DNA from: Desulfuromonadales bacterium
GTDB lineage: Bacteria; Desulfobacterota; Desulfuromonadia; Desulfuromonadales; JAHYIW01
Length of the DNA stretch: 45,484 nt
Direction of reading: 5' to 3'
NCBI GenBank assembly: GCA_029210745.1
Contig: JARGFI010000021.1
Coordinates: 1 to 45,484 of the forward strand
Shown: positions 10,671 to 19,102 of the stretch, piece after piece
How the letters are laid out: each line of letters starts with the position of its first letter
How positions within the stretch are numbered: position 1 is the first letter of the stretch
Translations under genes and position numbers: made by a program
The notes under the pieces: generated by a model
The model's input: only the letters and a program-made list of their open reading frames with translations
What the model was told of the DNA's origin: nothing
The model's database searches: none

Positions 10671-10691
10671 GAATATTCTTGAGGAATATTC
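10671..10691 (+). promoter_or_regulatory. Leader hairpin next to the RNase E/G ribosome-binding site
   Basis: GAATATTC occurs twice with five bases (TTGAG) between the copies. GAATATTC is its own reverse complement, so the two copies can pair as a perfect 8-base stem. The right arm ends directly against the GGAAGG ribosome-binding site at 10692-10697. The position suggests translational control or autoregulatory cleavage. RNase E controls its own mRNA through leader hairpins in Escherichia coli; the role here is inferred. Confidence 0.5.
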
Positions 10692-10703
10692 GGAAGGACT
10701 TGC

Positions 10704-13157
10704 ATGAGCAGGAAAATGCTGGTGAATGCCACCCATCCCGAGGAAAATCGGGTGGCCATTGTCGAGGACGGCGTTCTGTCCGTTCTGGACATTGAAGTTG
10801 CGGGGCACGAACAGACCAAGGGGAATATTTACAAGGCGATTGTCGTCCGGGTTGAATCCGGCCTGCAGGCCGCTTTCGTCGATTATGGCGCAACGCGCCT
10901 CGGGTTTCTTCAGATTGACGACGTGCATGGTTCGTTTTTTCAGGCCGCGGAAGAAAAAAGCGAAAGCAAAAGTCGACCACGCATCAACGATCTGCTTCAG
11001 CGCGGACAGGAAATCATTGTCCAGGTTGTCAAGGAAGAGCGCGGCACCAAAGGTGCGGCACTGACCACCTACCTGTCCCTGGCAGGGCGCTATATGGTTT
11101 TAATGCCTGACAGCCGAACCAAAACCCTGTCGCGAAAAATTGAGGCCAGTTCCAAACGGAAAAAACTCAAGGAGGATATGGACTCGTTCGATTTGCCCGA
11201 AGACATGGGCTATATTGTGCGTACCGCTGCCCTCGACCAGACCAGCACCGAGCTCAAACGTGACTGCACCTATCTGATGCGCATTTATGAACAAATTCTG
11301 CTGTCAGCCAAAAAACTCAAGGCCCCGGCCTTGATCTACCGTGAATCAAACCTGGTATTGAGATCGATTCGAGAACACTTCACCCTCGAAACAGACGAAG
11401 TTCTGGTTGATGATCCCAAGGTTTTTCAGGAAGCCAAAGACTTCTTTCAGGAAATCATGCCGGAGTACGCACAACTGGTCAAGTTGCATCAGGAGCGTCG
11501 CCCCATTTTTTCACGCTACCAGATTGAAGCGCAGATCGAAGCGATCAGCACTAACCGGGTGCCCCTCCCCTCTGGCGGGTCGCTGGTCATAGATCAGACC
11601 GAGGCGCTGGTCGCCATTGATGTCAACTCCGGCAAAATGGTCGGCGAACATGGCGTTGAAGCGACCGCCCTCAGAACCAACCTTGAAGCAGCGCAAGAAG
11701 CTGCCCGGCAGTTGCGCCTGCGCGATCTGGGCGGGTTGATCGTTATTGACTTTATCGATATGCGTGAAAACAAAAATAATCGCGCCGTTGAAAAAGAACT
11801 GAAACAAACCCTCAAAACAGACAAAGCCAAGATTACTGTCGGCAAGATCAGTCAATTCGGCCTGCTCGAAATGAGTCGGCAGCGGATGAAGCAAACCCTT
11901 ATCGAGGCCACCCTGCTGACCTGCCCGCACTGCAACGGCAGCGGCTCGGTCAAAAGCGTCGAAACCCGAGGGGTTGGTTTACTCAGGCAAATCCATGCCG
12001 GAATCGCCAAAGGGCAGATCGGTCGCGTTGTTGTCGAAGCACCGCTCGATGTTGTTTCTTACCTGCTCAATGCCAAGCGTGGCGAATTGACCGAACTCGA
12101 AAATAAGCATGAGGTCGAGATTCAGATCCTTGGTCGAACCGATTACTTTGAAGGACAGAACGACATTCAATTCCTCAAGCGCCAGAAGGAAGAGAAAGCA
12201 GTTGTCCCCCCGGAAGCAGACTCCCCTGCTGATAACATCGTAGAAACACCGCCGGTCGCGACCGCAGTTCCTGGTGGCGAAGACGTCGTGAAATCAAAGC
12301 GCCCCCGGCGACGACGCGGCGGGAAAGGGGCAAAAACAACGGCGGAGGAACCCCTTGCGGCACCTCACGAGCCAGTTACCGCACCGGAATCGACGCTATC
12401 GGAAACAGACACGCCCGCCACACCAACTGATGAGGGAGAACAGACCGAACAACAGCCCCCCACCAGAAGACGCCGACCACGACGGAGAAAAACATCGGCT
12501 CAGAAAGCCGCTGAGACGCTGACGGTTCCGTCCGCCACCGATCAAGAGAATGGTGATCAGAAGACAACTGTGGTGCAGACAGACCCTGCAGAAGAACCTG
12601 CCGACGCTGAGGAGATAAAGAAACCGCGTCGCCGTCGCACGACAAAAAAATCAACGCCACCCGTCGATCACGTCTCAGCGCTCGACGGTTCTGGTGAAAA
12701 GACCATCGCCCAAAACCAACCGGCTGCCGAAGAAAAAAATTCTTCCCCGACCGAGGCCGAGAACAACATTCAAGTACCGGCGGCAAAGCGCAAGACAACC
12801 AGAAGATCATCGGCATTAAAAGTAGAAACGGCTGAACTCACCCCACCACAGGGAGATCCTCCTTCACAAGAAAAGCTGGCGGAGACCGTAAAACCTGCCA
12901 CTGAAGAAAAACTCCCGGCAAAACGCAGCCGCACCAGGCCCGCTGACGCGGCACAATTGTCGGTCAACGATGACCTGCCACAAGCGGCCGCCAAAGTGAA
13001 ACAGACACGGCGCAAAAACGCGTCAACGGCTGCTCCCGAAGAGAACAGGACGCACGACGAGACTGCCGTCAAAGATGCCGTGACAGACACTGCACCGGTT
13101 CAAAAGCGACGCGGACGACCGAAAAAAAAGCCGGACGTCGAGACTGCCCCGGACTGA
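10704..13157 (+). CDS. Ribonuclease E/G family protein with long basic tail
   Basis: An 817-residue endoribonuclease of the RNase E/G family, for mRNA turnover and rRNA/tRNA processing. It starts with ATG after GGAAGG. The S1 domain is at about 35-125 (GNIYKAIVVRVESGLQAAFVDYG). The 5'-sensor/RNase H region follows. The catalytic DNase I-like part contains AIDVNSGKMVG and GLIVIDFIDM, with the metal-binding aspartates in those segments. The zinc-link CPHCNGSG is near residue 410. The conserved core ends near 490. The remaining ~325 residues are disordered (Pro, Glu, Thr, Ala) with seven arginine/lysine-rich clusters, such as KRPRRRRGGKG and KRRGRPKKKPD, which probably bind RNA or partner proteins. 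RNase G lacks such a tail, so it is closer in architecture to RNase E. Confidence 0.93.
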   Translation: MSRKMLVNATHPEENRVAIVEDGVLSVLDIEVAGHEQTKGNIYKAIVVRVESGLQAAFVDYGATRLGFLQIDDVHGSFFQAAEEKSESKSRPRINDLLQRGQEIIVQVVKEERGTKGAALTTYLSLAGRYMVLMPDSRTKTLSRKIEASSKRKKLKEDMDSFDLPEDMGYIVRTAALDQTSTELKRDCTYLMRIYEQILLSAKKLKAPALIYRESNLVLRSIREHFTLETDEVLVDDPKVFQEAKDFFQEIMPEYAQLVKLHQERRPIFSRYQIEAQIEAISTNRVPLPSGGSLVIDQTEALVAIDVNSGKMVGEHGVEATALRTNLEAAQEAARQLRLRDLGGLIVIDFIDMRENKNNRAVEKELKQTLKTDKAKITVGKISQFGLLEMSRQRMKQTLIEATLLTCPHCNGSGSVKSVETRGVGLLRQIHAGIAKGQIGRVVVEAPLDVVSYLLNAKRGELTELENKHEVEIQILGRTDYFEGQNDIQFLKRQKEEKAVVPPEADSPADNIVETPPVATAVPGGEDVVKSKRPRRRRGGKGAKTTAEEPLAAPHEPVTAPESTLSETDTPATPTDEGEQTEQQPPTRRRRPRRRKTSAQKAAETLTVPSATDQENGDQKTTVVQTDPAEEPADAEEIKKPRRRRTTKKSTPPVDHVSALDGSGEKTIAQNQPAAEEKNSSPTEAENNIQVPAAKRKTTRRSSALKVETAELTPPQGDPPSQEKLAETVKPATEEKLPAKRSRTRPADAAQLSVNDDLPQAAAKVKQTRRKNASTAAPEENRTHDETAVKDAVTDTAPVQKRRGRPKKKPDVETAPD

Positions 13158-13170
13158 CAGCTTAGTAATA

Positions 13171-13210
13171 AAAACAAAAAGGCCGCTCAAATGAGCGGCC
13201 TTTTTGTTTT
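13171..13210. terminator. Bidirectional terminator between RNase E/G and citrate synthase
   Basis: A hairpin (GGCCGCTC / GAGCGGCC, loop AAAT) is flanked by A residues on the left and T residues on the right. It can therefore terminate both the plus-strand RNase gene and the converging minus-strand citrate synthase gene. Confidence 0.92.
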
Positions 13211-13225
13211 GCATTGTAAAACGAA

Positions 13226-14542
13226 TTACTTGGCAGCTTTGGCTGCATCTTCGAGCATCGCGGTCGTCAGCGACTTGGGCCGCTCAATGCCGTAGCCCAG
13301 AGCACGGTCCCAGGTGATGTTCGCCAGGCAACCAAGGGCACGACCAACACCGAAGAGCACGGTGTAGAACTCGTACTGAGTCACGCCATAATACCATTGA
13401 ATGACACCAGACTGCGCATCGACATTCGGCCACGGGTTCTTGGCCTTACCATGTTCGGTGAGAACGCCCGGTGCAACTTCAAAGATCATTTTGATCAACT
13501 GGAACAGCGGGTAATCCTTGAGACCCGGGGTCTTCATGCAGAATTCGCGCTGCGATGTGTAACGCGGGTCGGTCTTGCGCAGTACGGCGTGGCCGTAACC
13601 GGGGATAACCTGACCGCTGTTGAGAGTATCCCACAGCGCTTTCTTGAGACCTTCTTCAGTCGGCACTTCACCACCGAGTTTGGCCATGAAGTTTTGGGTC
13701 CAGCGGAGAACTTCTTCGTTGGCCAGGCCATGGAGCGGACCAGCCAAACCGTTGATCCCGGCACTGTAGGAGTAGTAAGCGTCGGACAGGGCCGAAGCAA
13801 CCAGATGCGTGGTGTGAGCGGAAACGTTGCCGGACTCATGGTCAGAGTGCAGGATGAAGTACATCCGGGCGACGTCGTCATAAGGAGCCGGGATCCCCAT
13901 CATCCGAGCAAAATTCCCGCCCATGTCAAGTTTCGGGTCGGCTTCGATATGGGTATCGCCCATGTACTTCATGCGATAGATATACGCTCCGATCGGACCC
14001 AGTTTGGCCATCAGGTTGGTACAATCTTCGTACATGTCTTCCCAGCAGGTCATCTTGTTGAACTTGCCGGCGGCATAGTTGCTGGCAAAGATCGAATCGC
14101 GCTGCATGGCAATAATGGCCGAGGAGAACATGGCCATCGGATGGGAATCACGCGGCAGGGCGCGCAACACGTCGATAACGTACTGCGGAATCTGCGAACG
14201 CGTTTTCCACTCTTCGCACACTTCCTGAGCCTGCTTCAGCGTCGGCACATCACCAGTCAGGAGCAGATACCAGAAACCTTCAACATAAGGATAATCGCTA
14301 CCCGGAACCTTCGGCAACGCCGCAAAGGTCTCCGGAATGGTCATGCCGCGAAAACGAATGCCTTCCATCGGATCCAGATAGGAAATATCAGTAACCAGAC
14401 AGCGGACGCCGCGGGCCCCACCGATCGCCTGGGAAATGGTCACATCACCCAGTTTCACATCGCCGAATTCCTTAACCAGCTTGGTGGTCCGGGGACGGTG
14501 TGCATCGATCTTCTTGCGCAGGACTTCTTTCAATGTCGACAT
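13226..14542 (-). CDS. gltA: Citrate synthase, eukaryote-like type
   Basis: A 438-residue enzyme condensing acetyl-CoA and oxaloacetate, the entry step of the citric acid cycle. The catalytic trio aligns by motif with the pig-heart enzyme: His271 in GPLHGLANEEV, His318 in GYGHAVLRKTDPRY and Asp375 in NVDAQSG. Motifs such as HSDHESGNVSAHTTHLV, GINGLAGPLHGL and the mitochondrial-like N-terminal LKEVLRKKI are those of eukaryotic citrate synthases rather than of the hexameric E. coli type. Geobacteraceae are known to carry such an enzyme. AAGGAGAG lies seven bases before the ATG. It is a single gene with its own promoter at 14611-14639. In this physiology it would be the main flux point for acetate oxidation. 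Confidence 0.97.
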   Translation of the reverse strand: MSTLKEVLRKKIDAHRPRTTKLVKEFGDVKLGDVTISQAIGGARGVRCLVTDISYLDPMEGIRFRGMTIPETFAALPKVPGSDYPYVEGFWYLLLTGDVPTLKQAQEVCEEWKTRSQIPQYVIDVLRALPRDSHPMAMFSSAIIAMQRDSIFASNYAAGKFNKMTCWEDMYEDCTNLMAKLGPIGAYIYRMKYMGDTHIEADPKLDMGGNFARMMGIPAPYDDVARMYFILHSDHESGNVSAHTTHLVASALSDAYYSYSAGINGLAGPLHGLANEEVLRWTQNFMAKLGGEVPTEEGLKKALWDTLNSGQVIPGYGHAVLRKTDPRYTSQREFCMKTPGLKDYPLFQLIKMIFEVAPGVLTEHGKAKNPWPNVDAQSGVIQWYYGVTQYEFYTVLFGVGRALGCLANITWDRALGYGIERPKSLTTAMLEDAAKAAK

Positions 14543-14568
14543 AATCTCTCTCCTTTAATGGAAAATGT

Positions 14569-14588
14569 GACGGACAAAAGGGTCCGTC
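14569..14588 (-). promoter_or_regulatory. Hairpin in the citrate synthase leader
   Basis: Seven-base arms GACGGAC/GTCCGTC with a six-base loop lie within the predicted untranslated leader, about 20 bases before the ribosome-binding site. There is no T-run, so it is not a terminator. It may stabilise the messenger or affect translation. Confidence 0.35.
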
Positions 14589-14610
14589 CAAGCGAAATTA
14601 AACGTTGCTT

Positions 14611-14639
14611 ATGTTAACGGATTGTTCAACCGTCGTCAA
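14611..14639 (-). promoter_or_regulatory. Sigma-70 promoter for citrate synthase
   Basis: On the minus strand, TTGACG is followed by an exact 17-base spacer and TAACAT. The -10 lies about 70 bases upstream of the gltA ATG. Both boxes are close to consensus. The gap between gltA and dusB (14543-14932) contains no convincing gene. Confidence 0.6.
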
Positions 14640-14826
14640 CCCTCAATATCCAGCAACGACACGTCAATTTAGAATGGCCTTATACATGACAATTCGAAAG
14701 ATAACAGTCAGAGCATACGGTGTCAGCAGACAAAGCGACCAGGCATGTATAAACTGCACGTATATTGTCTGGTCCGATTTTCCAAATATTGTTCTAACAA
14801 CTCACTTTCTAATTGTCAAGAGGATT

Positions 14827-14845
14827 ATTGTATACTGTATCCATC
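14827..14845 (+). promoter_or_regulatory. Imperfect GTATAC palindrome, candidate operator in the gltA/dusB region
   Basis: The sequence ATTGTATACTGTAT is identical over 14 bases to the left and centre of the perfect palindrome upstream of pyc (40936-40958). The right arm here is degenerate (GTATCCATC against GTATACAAT). It lies about 90 bases before dusB and about 190 bases upstream of the gltA -35 box. A further GTATAC core sits at 14909-14914 inside ACGTATACGT. A TTGTCA at 14813 could be a -35 for dusB, placing the palindrome over the -10. The match to the FadR-type GntR pattern (TnGT...ACnA) is by eye. Confidence 0.45.
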
Positions 14846-14932
14846 GCCAGTATTGTTGCAATCTCCTCCGGAAAATAACCGCAATTTTTCTCTTGCATCG
14901 ACTGGCACGTATACGTAAAATGCCTAAAAATT

Positions 14933-15931
14933 ATGCACAAAATCATCCCCCTGACAATCGGCAGTCTGAAACTGGCGAACAATATTATCGCTGCTCCCCT
15001 TGCCGGTATCACCGACTCTCCCTACCGTCGGCTGCTGAAACATTTCGGGGCGGGGCTGGTCTTCACTGAAATGGTCAGCGCCAACGGACTGATTCGCGAT
15101 GGCAAGGGGTCTGTTGTGCTCTTACAGTCGGATCCGGCTGAATCCCCGCTGGGCATTCAGCTGTTCGGTGATGATCCGGTTGTCCTGGCCGAAGCAACGC
15201 GACGCAGTGCCGCTTACGGAGCACTGATTGACATCAACATGGGTTGTCCGGTTAAAAAAGTTATTCGTTCCGGGGCAGGGAGCGCCCTGTTGAAAAACCC
15301 GCGACTGATTGGCCGCATTATTGCGGCGGTGCGCGCGGCCACGGACAAACCGTTGACGATCAAAATTCGCTCGGGGTGGGATGTGCAGCATCTCAATTTT
15401 CTGGAAGTTGCCCGGATTGCGCAGGACGAAGGGGTTGATGCCATTACCCTGCACCCGCGCACCCGCACGCAGGGGTTCTGTGGTCGCGCCGACTGGCAAC
15501 AACTCGCGGAGTTGAAAGGTGCAGTCAACGTTCCGGTCATCGGCAGCGGCGATATCATGACCGCCGCCGACGCTGTCGAGATGCTCCATGTCTCCAAATG
15601 CGACGCGGTCATGATCGGTCGCGGGGGGCTCGGTCGCCCCTGGTTGATCCGCGAGATTCTGTCCCGACTGGGCGGGGATGACCCCACTCCGGTGACCATG
15701 GCTGAGCGTTGCGACATTGCTCTACGCCATCTTGACTGGCAGCGTGACCTGTTCGGTGAGCACAAAGCTGTTCTCGATCTGCGCAAACATCTCTCCTGGT
15801 ATTCGCGCGGGATAAGCGGTGCCGCGACCTTTCGTGCGCAACTGAGCTCAATCAACGACTTCGATCCCTTGCGCCGCACAGTCACCACCTTTTTCGATGC
15901 TGCCCTGGCGACAGAAAACCTCAACCTGTGA
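14933..15931 (+). CDS. dusB: tRNA-dihydrouridine synthase (DusB/NifR3 type)
   Basis: A 332-residue flavoenzyme reducing uridine to dihydrouridine in tRNA. The TIM-barrel core shows APLAGITDSPYR near the start, FTEMVSANGL, the catalytic cysteine in DINMGCPVKKV, KIRSGWD, TLHPRTRTQGFCGRADW and VMIGRGGLGRPWL. The ATG has no clear Shine-Dalgarno sequence, but the protein N-terminus (HKIIPLTIGSLKLANN) is normal for the family. It is the first gene of an operon with a histidine kinase and an NtrC-like activator, the same order as nifR3-ntrB-ntrC in alphaproteobacteria. Its stop overlaps the next start by four bases. Confidence 0.94.
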   Translation: MHKIIPLTIGSLKLANNIIAAPLAGITDSPYRRLLKHFGAGLVFTEMVSANGLIRDGKGSVVLLQSDPAESPLGIQLFGDDPVVLAEATRRSAAYGALIDINMGCPVKKVIRSGAGSALLKNPRLIGRIIAAVRAATDKPLTIKIRSGWDVQHLNFLEVARIAQDEGVDAITLHPRTRTQGFCGRADWQQLAELKGAVNVPVIGSGDIMTAADAVEMLHVSKCDAVMIGRGGLGRPWLIREILSRLGGDDPTPVTMAERCDIALRHLDWQRDLFGEHKAVLDLRKHLSWYSRGISGAATFRAQLSSINDFDPLRRTVTTFFDAALATENLNL

Positions 15932-17031
15932 ATCATCGTACAGAGCAGCAAATAGACCCGCAACTTTACATGCGGGTACTCGAAAACCTCGATCGCGCGG
16001 TCATTGCAATTGATGCACAGGGGGTCATCCAACTCTTCAACCCCGCCGCAGAGCTCAATACCGGCTACTCCGAACGCCAGGTCCTCGGTCGGCGTTACGA
16101 CGATATCTGCATTTTTGACAACGCATTTACTTACCTGATCCAGGCCGCACTGGAAAATGGCCGATCAATTTCGACTCAGGAACATATCATGCTGCGCCGT
16201 CCGATCGGCAAGCCACTGCCGGTGACAATCTCGGTTGCGCCCATGTTTGTTGAGCAGGGGAAAATTGACGGTGCCGTGCTGATTATCCGCGATATGTCCC
16301 CGGTGGTGAAACTGGAAGAGGCGGTTCGTCGTGCCGACCGCATGACGATGCTCGGCACCATGTCTGCCGGACTGGCTCACGAAATCAGGAACCCGCTCGG
16401 AGGGATCAAGGGGTCAGCACAATTGATGGCGATGGAGCTTCCCGAGGACAGTCCGCTGAACGAGTATATTGAGGTCATGATCCGTGAGGTCGATCGCGTA
16501 GACGGGATTATTGAAGAGTTAATGAATCTCAGTCGACCGCGTACCGCAGAAAACTCCGCAGTCAATTTGAGTAAAGTGCTCAACGATATCGTTCTTCTGC
16601 AAAAAGAAGCTCATTGTGACAAGAACATTCACTTTATCCTCAACCTCGACCCGAGTATCCCGGAGTTGATCGGTGACGAACGACTGTTGACACAGCTGTT
16701 TCTGAATCTGATCAAAAATGCCGCGGAAGCAATCGAGGACACGGGTGCAGTCACCATCAGCACCCGCATTACCAGCGAATACCAGACGCGCAGCGAAGCT
16801 GATCACCCGGCATCGCTGATTCACATCGAGGTCAAGGACAATGGCACGGGGATTCCGCCGGAAACGATGAAACGTCTCTTCACCCCCTTCTTTACCACCC
16901 GCAAAAGCGGTAACGGTCTGGGGCTGGTCATGTGTCAGAAGATTATCACCGAGCACGACGGCTTTATCAAGGTTGACAGTGATCCGGCTGGCGGGACAAG
17001 TTTTTCCGTCTATCTTCCACTCCGCCGTTAA
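15928..17031 (+). CDS. PAS-domain histidine kinase, NtrB-like
   Basis: A 367-residue soluble sensor kinase with no membrane segment, so it senses a cytoplasmic cue. A PAS domain occupies about 15-125 (RVLENLDRAVIAIDAQGVIQLFNPAAE). The dimerisation/phosphoacceptor helix has His151 in GLAHEIRNPLGGIKG. The ATPase domain has the N box (FLNLIKNAAEAIED), a G1-like VKDNGTGIPPE and the F/G2 region FFTTRKSGNGLGL. It starts with GTG overlapping the dusB stop (GTGA). It is followed after 30 bases by its probable response regulator. The architecture and gene order resemble NtrB, but the signal is not determined by the sequence. Confidence 0.92.
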   Translation: MNHRTEQQIDPQLYMRVLENLDRAVIAIDAQGVIQLFNPAAELNTGYSERQVLGRRYDDICIFDNAFTYLIQAALENGRSISTQEHIMLRRPIGKPLPVTISVAPMFVEQGKIDGAVLIIRDMSPVVKLEEAVRRADRMTMLGTMSAGLAHEIRNPLGGIKGSAQLMAMELPEDSPLNEYIEVMIREVDRVDGIIEELMNLSRPRTAENSAVNLSKVLNDIVLLQKEAHCDKNIHFILNLDPSIPELIGDERLLTQLFLNLIKNAAEAIEDTGAVTISTRITSEYQTRSEADHPASLIHIEVKDNGTGIPPETMKRLFTPFFTTRKSGNGLGLVMCQKIITEHDGFIKVDSDPAGGTSFSVYLPLRR

Positions 17032-17061
17032 ACCGATGCAGCACGAAAGGAACACCTGATC

Positions 17062-18483
17062 ATGGCGATTAAACGCATCCTCATTGCCGATGACGAAGAA
17101 AGCATTCGCTGGGTTCTGTCAAAAGCACTGACCAAACAGGGGTTCACCGTCGATCTTGCCGCCGACGGTACCGAGGCGTTGGCATTATTTCGCAAACAAC
17201 GCTACGACATGGCCTTCCTCGATATCCGCATGCCGGGTTTAAGTGGTCTGGAATTACTCGAAAAATTTCACGAAAAATCGCCGGCAATGCTCACCGTCGT
17301 GATGACGGCGGAATCGACGATGAAAAACGCCGTGACAGCGATGAAGATGGGTGCTTACGACTACATCATCAAACCCTTCGATTTAAGTGTTATCGATGCG
17401 ATTATCGTCAAGGTTGAGAAGGCGTCACAAGCCAGTGAAGATATTGGGCGCCTCAAGGATGAGCTGAAGGAACGCTATCAGCTTAAGCGCGCCATCATCG
17501 GTCACAGCCAGCCGATGCAAGATATCTATAAAGTTCTGGGGCGCATCGCCCCTTCCGACGTGACCGTACTGATCACCGGAGAGTCCGGTACCGGCAAGGA
17601 ACTGATTGCCCGTGCCCTGCACTATAACAGCCCGCGCCTCGGCAAACCCTTTGTGGCAATCAACTGTGCAGCGATCCCGCGCGATCTGCTGGAAAGTGAA
17701 CTGTTCGGTTTTGAAAAAGGGGCCTTTACCGGTGCCACTGAACGCAGAGCCGGAAAATTCGAGCAGGCCAACGGCGGCACCATCTTCCTGGATGAAATCG
17801 GCGACATGCCGGTTGAGTTGCAAGCCAAACTGTTACGGGTATTGCAGGAAAAAGAAATCACCCGGACGGGCGGCACAACCCAGAAGGTCAACGTGCGCAT
17901 TGTCGCGGCAACCAACCAGAATCTGCCGGAGCAGGTCCGCAACAAAGAGTTTCGCGAAGACCTTTTTTATCGGCTCAACGTTGTGCCGATTACGCTGCCG
18001 CCACTGCGCGAACGGCGTGAAGATATCCCGACGCTGGTTGACCACTTTATTCGCGAATGTCGGGAAGAATTCGGCACCACCACTCAGGGCTGTTCCAAAG
18101 AGGCGCTCCGCCTGCTCAGCAGCTACGACTGGCCGGGAAACATCCGCGAACTGGAAAATATCATTCAGCGCGCGGCGCTGTTGTCACCCGACCCAATCCT
18201 GACTCCGGCCGATTTTTCAATGCTCGTCAGTACCGACAGCAATGGCGAAGATTCCCTGGAAGCGTTGATTGACCGCAAGTTGCGTAATTCACTGATGCAC
18301 ATGAATGTTCAGGAACTCGACAATCTGTATGAGATGGTTCTCTATCAGATGGAGCGCCCGCTGATTAATATCGTGCTTGAAAAAACACGGGGCAACCAGG
18401 TGCGCACGGCCGAGATTCTGGGGATCAACCGCAATACTCTGCGAAAAAAAATCCAGACCCTTATGATCGATGTCAAAAAATGA
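17062..18483 (+). CDS. NtrC-family sigma-54-dependent response regulator
   Basis: A 473-residue enhancer-binding protein. The receiver domain has an acidic pair at Asp10-Asp11 and phosphoacceptor Asp54 (FLDIRMPG). The AAA+ domain has Walker A GESGTGKE near 173, the sigma-54-contacting GAFTGA loop near 221, Walker B GGTIFLDEIGDMP and the arginine-finger region FREDLFYRLNVVPI. A C-terminal Fis-type helix-turn-helix follows (GNQVRTAEILGINRNTLRKKI). All key residues are present, so it should be active. The ribosome-binding site is AAAGGAA. It is paired with the upstream kinase and overlaps the downstream HD-domain gene by four bases. I saw no clear -24/-12 promoter in the window, so its targets may lie elsewhere. 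Confidence 0.95.
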   Translation: MAIKRILIADDEESIRWVLSKALTKQGFTVDLAADGTEALALFRKQRYDMAFLDIRMPGLSGLELLEKFHEKSPAMLTVVMTAESTMKNAVTAMKMGAYDYIIKPFDLSVIDAIIVKVEKASQASEDIGRLKDELKERYQLKRAIIGHSQPMQDIYKVLGRIAPSDVTVLITGESGTGKELIARALHYNSPRLGKPFVAINCAAIPRDLLESELFGFEKGAFTGATERRAGKFEQANGGTIFLDEIGDMPVELQAKLLRVLQEKEITRTGGTTQKVNVRIVAATNQNLPEQVRNKEFREDLFYRLNVVPITLPPLRERREDIPTLVDHFIRECREEFGTTTQGCSKEALRLLSSYDWPGNIRELENIIQRAALLSPDPILTPADFSMLVSTDSNGEDSLEALIDRKLRNSLMHMNVQELDNLYEMVLYQMERPLINIVLEKTRGNQVRTAEILGINRNTLRKKIQTLMIDVKK

Positions 18484-19064
18484 CCAGAGCACAGCATGAC
18501 CACGGCGTTGATCCCCGCGCCCTGCTCGATAAATATTACCCGTCCGGCGATCCGGCGCGGCAAATACTGCTGGAGCACAGCCGTCAGGTAGCGGATAAAG
18601 CCGTAGCGATTGCAACGCGACTGGCCCGGACAACGCCGATCGACATCACGTTTGTTGAAGAGGCCGCACTCCTCCACGACATCGGCATCCGTTTCACCAA
18701 TGCCCGAACACTCGGTTGTCACGGTGAGCTCCCCTACCTCGCCCACACCTGGAAAGGACGCGAACTGCTCGAAGCCGAGGGACTTCCCCGCCATGCGCTG
18801 GTCTGTGAACGTCATATCGGGGTCGGTCTCGCGGCGGAAGATATTCGCCGTCAAGCCCTGCCCTTGCCGGAACGCGATATGCTCCCACTCACCCTCGAAG
18901 AGCGGGTTATTGCCTATGCAGATCTGTTTTTTTCAAAAACCCCGGGAGTTTTGGAACGCAGTGTCGATGAAGTTCGGGCCTCATTGAAAAAATTTGGCGC
19001 CAGCAAGGTGGCCCGTTTTGACGACTGGCACGCGCAATTTTGTGACGTGGCTGATCGGGCCTGA
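18480..19064 (+). CDS. HD-domain hydrolase
   Basis: A 194-residue soluble protein of the HD superfamily. Visible metal-binding positions are the early His (LEHSRQVADKAVAIA), the HD pair in EEAALLHDIGIRFTNA, later histidines (CHGELPYLAHTWKG, VCERHIGVG) and a final Asp region (ERVIAYADLFFSK). Such proteins are usually phosphohydrolases acting on nucleotides or related compounds; the substrate is unknown. The ATG overlaps the stop of the NtrC-like gene (ATGA), so it is part of the dusB-kinase-regulator operon. Confidence 0.85.
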   Translation: MTRAQHDHGVDPRALLDKYYPSGDPARQILLEHSRQVADKAVAIATRLARTTPIDITFVEEAALLHDIGIRFTNARTLGCHGELPYLAHTWKGRELLEAEGLPRHALVCERHIGVGLAAEDIRRQALPLPERDMLPLTLEERVIAYADLFFSKTPGVLERSVDEVRASLKKFGASKVARFDDWHAQFCDVADRA

Positions 19065-19102
19065 TAAAATAGCAACTGTCCCGCCGGCAACGGAGTGCGC
19101 GC

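Noticed and set aside
13397-14617. Long plus-strand open frame opposite citrate synthase
   Set aside because: The minus strand carries a complete citrate synthase with catalytic residues. The opposing frame is a codon-bias shadow.
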